From Barthelona sp. PAP020 (Eukaryota > Metamonada: BaSk clade): a DNA stretch of 20,142 nt. The notes below the pieces were generated by a model that searched no databases, was not told the origin of the DNA, and worked only from the letters and a program-made list of their open reading frames with translations. Location: contig JARQWU010000193.1 in NCBI GenBank assembly GCA_040182905.1, positions 1 through 20,142 of the forward strand, in the 5' to 3' direction. Positions 8,472 to 16,595 of the stretch are shown one piece after another (the first letter of the stretch is position 1; every line of letters starts with the position of its first letter). The position numbers and the translations under genes were made by a program.

Positions 8472-8472
8472 A
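8469..8472 (+). terminator. TAAA overlapping the WD40 gene stop
   Basis: The TAA stop is followed by a run of A, so TAAA includes the stop codon. Confidence 0.35.
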
Positions 8473-8813
8473 AATTCAGTGCACATTTACATTTAACTGC
8501 AAATTTTCTTTTCCTATCAAAGTTTCCCAATATGTTTTCATTTGATAAATGCTTCTTTTAAATTGAAAATTTGGCCGTCATAAATTATTATGATCTTTTC
8601 TTTCACTACTATTTATATTCAAAAAGGAAGAAACGAAAGTTCAATTGATGAAAAATGATTTTATTCTTTGTTTTAGCCCTCAAAAAGTATTTATTAATTT
8701 TTTATGATATAAACATTGCTTTTTGTCACATTTTCTTTTTCTTATAGTGATTGAATGATTTTCAATAAAAAGAACTGAATTTTTTTTTGTTTTTTAATTT
8801 CATGTGATTTGAA
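8472..8813. other. AT-rich spacer before the large membrane protein gene
   Basis: This spacer of 342 bases is rich in T-runs and has no open frame of note. Near the 3' side, TCATG at about 8800-8804 is close to, but not a match for, the TCAYW initiator. No RNA gene was seen. Confidence 0.5.
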
Positions 8814-11800
8814 ATGAATTTATCTATTCATTTGATACTTTTATGTTTATCACTACTGGCAATTGTGATAAATGTAGAAGTTGATATTGATCCACATTGC
8901 ATCAATGCCAAGACACAAAATGCAGATGTTATGTTTTCATATTCCAAATTATTTCAACTTCATGTTGCTGCTGATACGCTTAACAACGTAACATTTTCTT
9001 TTCCTATTAAATTGGATGTTGGAACATCTATCCAATTTTTTTCCAGTTATCAATCGGATAATATTAGATATTATTGTGATGACGAAGTTCCATTATTAAT
9101 GAATAGTAAAAATAGAATATTAATTGATGATTGTTATAAATCATTTACTGTGTGTATTAATGTTCCGAATGAATATTTTGAGATAAAATTTTTTGCTGGA
9201 ATTCATATGAGCCGTTGCTTTGATTCTTTCCGTTTTTTTTCTGAATTTGAGACTTTTTTCTTTCTGATACATGATACTCCACTAACTGGAAATGATACTT
9301 TTGTTATGCCACAATTTGAATATATTGATTGTAAACTGGAATTGTACATGCATAATATGGAAGTTGTTAAGGAAGGCTTTTCCCCATATTTATTTGAGGA
9401 TTGTAAGAAAGACTCGTTGCATAAATACTGTGAATTATATCTATTTGGGTTAGATAATGAAGATTTTGAAACTCAATATACTTTCAATATATTAGACGAA
9501 TTTAATTTTTTACACATGCGAATTATTCCTTTTGATGAGATCTATTTGCCTTCCAATTCTAATCCTTTGGTGGATATCAGTAATGCTGCGGATAAAATAT
9601 TACATTTGACAGATAAACATGCTAATGGTGTTACTTTGACTGTTAGACTTACGGAGAATTTCTATTTTTATTCCATCCTAAATATCAGTTGCATATTTTC
9701 TTTAACTGATGACAGCGAATGTAATTGTACTCAGAAATGGATGAAAACGCTACCTTTTATTGAACCTTTATTTATTCCAAGTTCAGGCTTAAATTTAGAG
9801 AGTAATTTGTTTGAAGATAGTTGGTTTATTGTTCATACTGAAGGTTTATTTTTAAAAGATTTCAATACGAATGCTCGGTTGATTTATTTGAACGAAACTT
9901 ATGATTTTCTTACTGGTGTTGGGGATTTTGGCAGAATGCAATTTTTTTTGACCACTATTTCAAGTGATGATCTAAAAATTCAATTTCTTTTTCGCAAACC
10001 TGGAGATTATGAGAATTCTGTTCCTGTCAATTTGAATGTTCATACAATCAATACGATCTATCCATTCATGTGTATATCTATGATGAAATTCATCCAATTT
10101 ACCGTCACTTCAACTTATCTCACCAATCAACCAATTGGGTGGTTTTATAAGTCATCAATATCGGGAAAATACATTAGATCGTTTGATAACAATCTTGTTC
10201 CGGTTGATAGTATCATTGATTTTGATCACCCTGATCCTTTTCCATCAGTTATACCCGTTGATAAAACTGACAATGGTTATTTTGTTACTGAGGTATCTAC
10301 TACTATGTTACATAATTATTATGAAGTTACAATTAAGGCAAGAACTTTGTTAAGTGTTCTTAATCTTGTTGAATCTGATAAATTGAATGGTTGTTTGGTG
10401 GAACTAACTACTGATGAGAATTTGCCAAGAATTATTCATTGCTTCAATCCAGAAAGTTCTAGCACAGTATTTTATGTTGAAGAAGATACTAATTTTTTGA
10501 TATATGGTTTCATTGCAATATATTGTGAAAGAATTTCTGAAAAAATAAGAATTCGTGAAAATTATCAAACTTTTGCAGAACTTTCTATGAGGACATTAAC
10601 TGAATTCAAAAATTCATATATATTTCCATATTTTCCAATAGATTTTGTTTTTGATCGTTCAGTTCTATGGTATCGATTGGTTGATGTAGCAATGGTGTCG
10701 GATTGCACACAAGAAGTTGTTTTTTTGATTGATAATAAGAATGCGTCATTATTAGCTGAGCTAAATCTTTCTGAACGAACTTTTTTGACATTTAAGGCAA
10801 ATTATCAATGTAACATAACCGTCGAGAATTCAACATCCATTGTTCAATTCACGACTGATTCTATTATCGATTTATATGTGGGTACCAATGTTAAAATTAC
10901 AATACTACCTGATCCATCCTTGAAAACCGATTTTGCTCTTTCCCTCTCAGAAGACAAGCGTGTTAATGACGAATCATTGGGTAATTTTAATCGAATTTTA
11001 TCAACAAAAGAAAACAGTTTGACAGAGTTTATTTTTAAATTTCCTTTTTATGTTGATGATTCTGTTTATGTTGTCAGTATTATTGATGTTTTTAATTCTT
11101 TTAAGGTTATTTCAACTTGTAAACTGATAGATTCAAATAAATATGAGTTTGTTCCTAATTACTGGGGTGAATTTTTGTTGTATTTTACCAATGACTTATA
11201 TATTGAATGTAACACTTCTTTTGACATTAATTCCATTGATACGTTCATCGTTGCGTTGAATTTACGAAGGTTTGATTCTTTTGTTAGCACAAGCACATAT
11301 CCTGTCCCACGATCTATTGATTCTGATTTTGATATTACCTTTATGCTACTTTTCAACTTTATAACATCATCCAAACTGTATGAAGTTATGAGCAGCTATT
11401 TTTCACCAGAAGATTTTAGCAATAATTATTTGATCTTTTTTGATCCAACGAATGGCTGTATCATTGACTCAAAATATTCAGTAGATAGAGGTTATAATTG
11501 GTTTATTATTGATTCTACTTTACCATATATCAAATTACAATCAACAGAAGAGTGCTTTTCAAGTGAAAAAATTATGGTTACTTTTGTCAATTCATACTCT
11601 TTTCAATTGCTTTCTAATTCGTCTGTTGATGGATCAAATGAAGATTGGAATGTATCAGATGAAAAAGATCGAATGCTGTTGACTCAATTTGTCAAACCTT
11701 TTGTCATTTCTACACAATATTCTGGATTCTTAAGCTTTCATATTTTGGATAAAGTCATTGAATCTGACAAAAACTTATTCATTGAATGCATTGTGTACGA

Positions 11801-14546
11801 ATATATAACACATAATGTTGTTATGAATGTGTTTTTGGAGTTAAATAACCAAAATCATAGCTATAGTGGTCTATTTTACATATCTGAAGGTGTTTATATT
11901 GTCAAAATGAATTCAAATAGTAATGTTAAGAAAGTATATTTCCAAATGTTGAGAAACACTTCACAATTGTTCAACATAGATTTTTTCTTTAATGGGGTAT
12001 TTTGTCCTTATTTGTTTTCAAATATTGAAGATGGTTCTTGTTTGTTCGAATCGAATATTTTTTCATTTGTTAGCATAGACAAAGTTGCCAATTATAGTGC
12101 CGACACTGATCGTTGGGTCATTAAAGATTGGGTTGAAACGCAGGTTCTCCTGTTATCCACTGATAAAAGTATAAATGCAAAGCACATTAATATTGAATTT
12201 ATTGGGATAAACGCCGATTATCCATACAATCTACTATTCTTTGCTTTGGGTAGTAGTTATAGTGAGTTTTCTATTGGAGATTTTACACATTCAAAAATTT
12301 CGTATGAGCTTTTTTCTAACAGGCTATTAATCTTAGGAACTCAAAAAAGTGTGTTGACCATACCTTCTGATTCTTTTGTTCACAGTATTACATTATACAA
12401 TGGAGATAATGATTATTTGTACACACCTAGTTATTCTATCAAAGGATTATCTAATTTTTATGGAAGAAATGATTCTCTTTTGATTGATTTAAGGGTTTGT
12501 ATGTCTGACAGTGACTGTTTTGAACAAACCAAATTCAATCAGTTATTTTATCCATTGATGATGTCAGATAAGGGAATAATTAATTTAAGACCCAGTTATT
12601 ACATTGACTTTGATTATTCTTACATATTACAGATAGATAAGTATAATGAGGGAATTTTGCTAAATAATGACCTGTATTTCTTTTCCATCAAAATCAATTG
12701 TGAAAAACTTTTTTCTACAACAACACGTGATTTAGTTATTTTATTTGAATCAAAAGTTGATCTTCAATTGACTGTATTTGAAGGAACTATGTCTGATTCT
12801 GTTGATTATATTTCTAAAACTTATGATTTTGTTTGTAAAGAAGGTGACAGTTCTTTTGAATCAGTTGTTTTGAGAAATAATCAACAAAGCGAACTTGTTG
12901 TTGTATTTGGGTTTTCAAAGAGTTCTTTTGATTCTGTTTCTTTTCAAAACGATCATTTTTTATTCCTAGAAGCAATTTTCTTACCTCAACATACCATTGA
13001 TTTTTCAGACTTGAGTTCTTTTTCTTTCAACATTGTTGCAAAATACAAGATTGAATTTTTAAGAGCTTCAATTGATTCTTCTATTTACAATATTACTTTT
13101 ATCTGTGCAAATCCTCTTGATTCTACAGCACAACAAAATATCAGGATATTTGTATATGACAAACATTTCGTCACTTTAACTTGTTTCCAATCGTTTTTAT
13201 TCAATCATGAGTATTTCTATCTCACAACATTATCTGATTCAATAATAGGGGGAAGCTTAACCTTTAAAACGATGGAGAATTATCGAACTATCAAGTCAAA
13301 TGCTGATGTTCCAATTATGGATGTTGATCAAACATTATATTTGAAATTCATTCCTAATGAAGAACTTAACTCTTTCAAACCGATTTTTTCCTCGAATTTT
13401 TTGGACAGTTACCGTCTTTTTTTATATGTGATGTCTCCTGGCTATAAATCCAATGATTACATGACCTTCTCAAGTAACAGTTATTATAAGTTGAATAGTC
13501 ACACTTATGTATTAAGAAGATCAAATAATACTTGTATTACCAATGTTCTGAATGCATACAATATGATTGAATTCTTTGTTGAGTCTTCTAATCGTTCTTA
13601 TGAGTTATATGATGTGAATAAGGTTTATCTAACTCCAATTCTTTTCTTCTCCTTCGCACCAATTCAATATTTATCAGTTGAGTCATCCTCCGCATATAAC
13701 TGGATTCATTTTTGTAATTATGATGCAAGCAATACAGATTATTTGTATTTTTTGACATCTTCAAAAAGTGCAAAAGTTTTTCCCTTTTTTGAAGAAGCTC
13801 TATATGTTGAACCTTTAGATGAATATTCTTTGGATGATCAACTTCCTTCAAACTTAGAAGACATATATTATGTCTATCAAATGCAATTCGAGTCAACCAA
13901 TTCAGATATTCCAGATTACGAATTTCCAAGCACTAAGCTGGTTCATAACTATTTTGCCATTTCTGAATATTCTCTTTTCAATTTCACCAAGATAAACGGT
14001 TTGCTGATCTTGGAAATTCCTGGCTGCAAGCCAGATATCAATTTTAAAAGTTTCAGTCTGAACTTTTGTTTCAATGAAAATCATTGCATCTTACATGAAA
14101 AAAGGCATTTGGATAAATTGTACATTTATAAAATTGACTTGAATAGCACTGTTTTTGATACAACAAAAAGTTATTTAACAATACAATCAGAAGAAACTCG
14201 AAAAGTTAGATTTCAAAAAATTTCGTTTCAACTGTTAAATTATCAAAATATTGAAATTTGTGATATCTTCGATGAAAATAGTTGCAAATCTACCATTCAA
14301 TCCATTCAATTTTTTTTGTTTGCATATAAGTATTTTTTAATTGTAGTTTGCATTCTTTTACCGTTGATTTGCATCTGTTTATTTTTTGCCTTTTGTTTTA
14401 AGCATAAAAAAGATGATTTATACGAATTGGATCAATTAAAAACTGTTGTTGAATTTGAACAACAATTTAGTGATGACCATTTTCTCATTTCAACTGATGA
14501 TAAACAGTTTTTACATGATGAAGATAACAACGATATTTTTTTGTAA
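8814..14546 (+). CDS. Giant single-pass type I membrane glycoprotein, family unknown
   Basis: The product has 1910 residues. Residues 1-21 are a signal peptide (SIHLILLCLSLLAIVINV core). The long lumenal or extracellular part carries 21 N-X-S/T sequons and scattered cysteines, and looks beta-rich, as if built of many sandwich domains, but no named domain was recognised and no tandem sequence repeat was obvious. A 30-residue hydrophobic segment (about 1833-1862, FLIVVCILLPLICICLFFAF) spans the membrane, followed by the stop-transfer KHKKDD and a 48-residue acidic tail. The tail contains DDHFLI (about 1887-1892), a match to the acidic dileucine sorting signal [DE]xxxL[LI] read by clathrin adaptors, so traffic through endosomes or lysosome-like vesicles is plausible. 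Size and topology also recall nucleoporin gp210, but no sequence likeness to it was seen. It may be a lineage-specific surface or vesicle receptor. Confidence 0.85.
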   Translation: MNLSIHLILLCLSLLAIVINVEVDIDPHCINAKTQNADVMFSYSKLFQLHVAADTLNNVTFSFPIKLDVGTSIQFFSSYQSDNIRYYCDDEVPLLMNSKNRILIDDCYKSFTVCINVPNEYFEIKFFAGIHMSRCFDSFRFFSEFETFFFLIHDTPLTGNDTFVMPQFEYIDCKLELYMHNMEVVKEGFSPYLFEDCKKDSLHKYCELYLFGLDNEDFETQYTFNILDEFNFLHMRIIPFDEIYLPSNSNPLVDISNAADKILHLTDKHANGVTLTVRLTENFYFYSILNISCIFSLTDDSECNCTQKWMKTLPFIEPLFIPSSGLNLESNLFEDSWFIVHTEGLFLKDFNTNARLIYLNETYDFLTGVGDFGRMQFFLTTISSDDLKIQFLFRKPGDYENSVPVNLNVHTINTIYPFMCISMMKFIQFTVTSTYLTNQPIGWFYKSSISGKYIRSFDNNLVPVDSIIDFDHPDPFPSVIPVDKTDNGYFVTEVSTTMLHNYYEVTIKARTLLSVLNLVESDKLNGCLVELTTDENLPRIIHCFNPESSSTVFYVEEDTNFLIYGFIAIYCERISEKIRIRENYQTFAELSMRTLTEFKNSYIFPYFPIDFVFDRSVLWYRLVDVAMVSDCTQEVVFLIDNKNASLLAELNLSERTFLTFKANYQCNITVENSTSIVQFTTDSIIDLYVGTNVKITILPDPSLKTDFALSLSEDKRVNDESLGNFNRILSTKENSLTEFIFKFPFYVDDSVYVVSIIDVFNSFKVISTCKLIDSNKYEFVPNYWGEFLLYFTNDLYIECNTSFDINSIDTFIVALNLRRFDSFVSTSTYPVPRSIDSDFDITFMLLFNFITSSKLYEVMSSYFSPEDFSNNYLIFFDPTNGCIIDSKYSVDRGYNWFIIDSTLPYIKLQSTEECFSSEKIMVTFVNSYSFQLLSNSSVDGSNEDWNVSDEKDRMLLTQFVKPFVISTQYSGFLSFHILDKVIESDKNLFIECIVYEYITHNVVMNVFLELNNQNHSYSGLFYISEGVYIVKMNSNSNVKKVYFQMLRNTSQLFNIDFFFNGVFCPYLFSNIEDGSCLFESNIFSFVSIDKVANYSADTDRWVIKDWVETQVLLLSTDKSINAKHINIEFIGINADYPYNLLFFALGSSYSEFSIGDFTHSKISYELFSNRLLILGTQKSVLTIPSDSFVHSITLYNGDNDYLYTPSYSIKGLSNFYGRNDSLLIDLRVCMSDSDCFEQTKFNQLFYPLMMSDKGIINLRPSYYIDFDYSYILQIDKYNEGILLNNDLYFFSIKINCEKLFSTTTRDLVILFESKVDLQLTVFEGTMSDSVDYISKTYDFVCKEGDSSFESVVLRNNQQSELVVVFGFSKSSFDSVSFQNDHFLFLEAIFLPQHTIDFSDLSSFSFNIVAKYKIEFLRASIDSSIYNITFICANPLDSTAQQNIRIFVYDKHFVTLTCFQSFLFNHEYFYLTTLSDSIIGGSLTFKTMENYRTIKSNADVPIMDVDQTLYLKFIPNEELNSFKPIFSSNFLDSYRLFLYVMSPGYKSNDYMTFSSNSYYKLNSHTYVLRRSNNTCITNVLNAYNMIEFFVESSNRSYELYDVNKVYLTPILFFSFAPIQYLSVESSSAYNWIHFCNYDASNTDYLYFLTSSKSAKVFPFFEEALYVEPLDEYSLDDQLPSNLEDIYYVYQMQFESTNSDIPDYEFPSTKLVHNYFAISEYSLFNFTKINGLLILEIPGCKPDINFKSFSLNFCFNENHCILHEKRHLDKLYIYKIDLNSTVFDTTKSYLTIQSEETRKVRFQKISFQLLNYQNIEICDIFDENSCKSTIQSIQFFLFAYKYFLIVVCILLPLICICLFFAFCFKHKKDDLYELDQLKTVVEFEQQFSDDHFLISTDDKQFLHDEDNNDIFL

Positions 14547-14547
14547 A
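14544..14547 (+). terminator. TAAA overlapping the large membrane protein stop
   Basis: The TAA stop plus the next A forms TAAA immediately after the Leu codon that ends the protein. Confidence 0.35.
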
Positions 14548-15050
14548 ACTGAAAACAATTGGTTTTTCTTTCACTCAAATATTCATTAGTCAAGTACATT
14601 GTTCTCTTTTATCAATATTTTTCTTTTTCTTTTCAATTCTTGAAATTTTCTTTTCTCCAAGAATTTTTTGAATAAAAACTATTTTTAGCCATGTCATTAT
14701 ATGCGTAAACTTTTTAAAAACTATTGGTTTTGATTGCAATAAAATTCTTCCTTAATGAAAACTCTTTTGCTCAATTTTCTGTTAATATTAAATATATCAT
14801 TGTTTATAAATTAATTCTGTTTTTGTTTTAAATAAAAACATGATGATGAATACATTTTTAGACAAAAATTCTGTCCTGTCTATTTGTTACAACCTTTTTA
14901 GTTCTCACAAATACAGGTTTTAATTACTTATTTGACAGTTTAAATGTTTTCAAGAAGTGTTAAGCATATTGAAAATGTCAAAAAGAAACCTTCCATTTTT
15001 TTTATCAAAATTCTTTTTTATTTTGTTAATATAGTTTTATATTAAACACA
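14547..15050. other. AT-rich spacer before HMG-CoA synthase
   Basis: These 504 bases have long T-rich pyrimidine tracts and no open frame of interest on either strand. No tRNA-like arms or conserved RNA boxes were seen. The bases just before the ATG at 15051 have no TCAYW match, so this promoter is not of the simple initiator type found before 1159 and 5946. Confidence 0.55.
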
Positions 15051-16385
15051 ATGTTTCCAACAAAAAATGTAGGAATACATCATATAGATTTTTATGTTCC
15101 ATCTTATTTCATTGACCAATCTGATTTGGAAAATCATCAAGGAGTGTCAGTTGGTAAGTACACAAAAGGATTAGGACAAGAACAGATGTCTTTTTGTCCT
15201 GATTATGAAGATATTAATTCTATTTGTTTAACTGTTATGGAACAATTATTAAGTAAAACTAAAGTGAGTTATTCTGATATTGGTTTCTTAGAAGTTGGTA
15301 CTGAGACTTTGGTTGATAAATCTAAATCAGTTAAAACAGTGCTTATGGAGTTATTCAAAGAGAGCGGTAATTTTGATGTTTTAGGTTGTGATACTACGAA
15401 TGCATGTTATGGAGGAACCAATGCATTATTTCATGCTGTTGATTGGTGCTATTCAAATTCATATGATGGTAGATATGCTTTAGTTATTGCTGCTGATATA
15501 GCAGTATATGCAGAACCATCTACAAAACCTACTGGAGGTGCTGGAGCGGTTGCTATGTTGATTAAACCTGATGCTCCTTTGGTTTTGGAACCCATTCGAA
15601 GTAGTTATTCAGTGAATGCATGGGATTTTTACAAACCAAAAATGGATTCAGAATATCCGTTTGTTGATGGCAAATTATCAATTGAATGTTATTTAAGAGC
15701 TGTAGATTATTGCTATGAGGGATATTTGCGTAAAGCATCAAAAAACACAAATGACGTTGGGTTGAATTCTTTTGAAACTATTTCTTTCCACACTCCATTC
15801 AACAAAATGATACAAAAGGCATTAGGTAGATTATATTTTAAGGAATTTCAAAGACTTGATATTTTAAAAGATAACTGTATTCTATGTGATTTTGCTGACA
15901 TTGATTTGGAGGATAGTTACAAGAACCAAGCATTGTTGAAAGAATTTACCAATTATGTGATGAATGAAGAAACTGGGATATATGAATCAAAGGTGAAATC
16001 AACTGAAACTTTAGCAAAAAGATGTGGAAATATGTACTGTGCTTCATTGTATGGTGGTTTATGTTCTACATTATTTAATCGTGAGTATAATGTTGGGGAT
16101 AGACTTTTATGTTTTAGTTATGGGTCAGGTATTGTTGCAACGATGTTTTCTTTTGTTGTTAACGATGATTTGACAGATTTGACAAAAAATTTAAACCTTG
16201 TCCATAGATTGGATAACAGAATTTATAAAACTTGTGAAGAATTTGATCAAATTTTACAAAAACGTGAAGGAAATGCCTTTAAATTGAACTTTATTTCAGA
16301 TTTTGATGGATTAGATCATTTAATAGATGGAGCTTATTATCTTGCTGAAATTCAGAACGGGAAAAGAGTTTATTCAAAGAAATAA
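15051..16385 (+). CDS. Hydroxymethylglutaryl-CoA synthase
   Basis: This enzyme joins acetyl-CoA and acetoacetyl-CoA to form HMG-CoA, the committed entry to the mevalonate route for isoprenoids. The 444-residue length is near that of eukaryotic cytosolic enzymes, slightly short. The start VGIHHIDFYVPSYFIDQSDLE (8-28) is typical. All three catalytic residues are present: Glu81 in FLEVGTETLVDKSKSVKT, the acyl-carrying Cys119 in TTNACYGGTNALFHAV, and His247 in SFHTPFNKMIQKALGRL. The C-terminal GNMYCASLYGG and CFSYGSG motifs complete the thiolase fold. No signal or targeting peptide is visible, so it should be cytosolic. Its presence argues against Entamoeba as the source, which lacks this pathway, and fits trichomonads or diplomonads. 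It is the surest call in the window. Confidence 0.97.
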   Translation: MFPTKNVGIHHIDFYVPSYFIDQSDLENHQGVSVGKYTKGLGQEQMSFCPDYEDINSICLTVMEQLLSKTKVSYSDIGFLEVGTETLVDKSKSVKTVLMELFKESGNFDVLGCDTTNACYGGTNALFHAVDWCYSNSYDGRYALVIAADIAVYAEPSTKPTGGAGAVAMLIKPDAPLVLEPIRSSYSVNAWDFYKPKMDSEYPFVDGKLSIECYLRAVDYCYEGYLRKASKNTNDVGLNSFETISFHTPFNKMIQKALGRLYFKEFQRLDILKDNCILCDFADIDLEDSYKNQALLKEFTNYVMNEETGIYESKVKSTETLAKRCGNMYCASLYGGLCSTLFNREYNVGDRLLCFSYGSGIVATMFSFVVNDDLTDLTKNLNLVHRLDNRIYKTCEEFDQILQKREGNAFKLNFISDFDGLDHLIDGAYYLAEIQNGKRVYSKK

Positions 16386-16386
16386 A
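16383..16386 (+). terminator. TAAA overlapping the HMG-CoA synthase stop
   Basis: The TAA stop is followed by A and then TATG, so TAAA again includes the stop. Confidence 0.35.
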
Positions 16387-16568
16387 TATGAGCTATTATT
16401 CTGTTTTTATTTTTATTTTATGGATCTTTTGGTATTTTTTACCACAGCACAATAGATTTTTGGTTTTTGATTATTCTTTAACATCACAGTTTTGATGATA
16501 AAAAATATTTTTTGTAAAATAAATTTTTGAAGAATCTGACTAGAATGTTTCTTACAAATTTTTTTTTT

Positions 16569-16573
16569 CCTTT
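16569..16573 (+). promoter_or_regulatory. CCTTT start-site-like motif before the mysterin-like gene
   Basis: CCTTT follows a long T-run 23 bases before the main ATG. A CCTTT element (called M5) has been reported over transcription starts of Trichomonas vaginalis genes lacking the TCAYW initiator, and none is found here. If used, the leader would include the tiny upstream ORF at 16581. Confidence 0.3.
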
Positions 16574-16580
16574 ATTATCC

Positions 16581-16595
16581 ATGAAAATGAAATGA
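16581..16595 (+). promoter_or_regulatory. Tiny upstream ORF overlapping the main start (ATGA)
   Basis: An ATG at 16581 opens a four-codon frame (MKMK) whose TGA at 16593-16595 overlaps the main ATG at 16592-16594. An in-frame ATG further up at 16545 would lengthen it to 16 residues. If the transcript includes it, ribosomes would have to leak past or reinitiate to make the long protein. Confidence 0.35.

Noticed and set aside
13588-13929. Minus-strand frame of 113 codons
   Set aside because: It lies wholly inside the 1910-residue gene on the other strand, has no recognisable domain, and is a shadow.
15051-16385. Ketoacyl-ACP synthase III or thiolase as the identity of the synthase
   Set aside because: The full Glu81, Cys119 and His247 contexts and the C-terminal motifs are those of HMG-CoA synthase.
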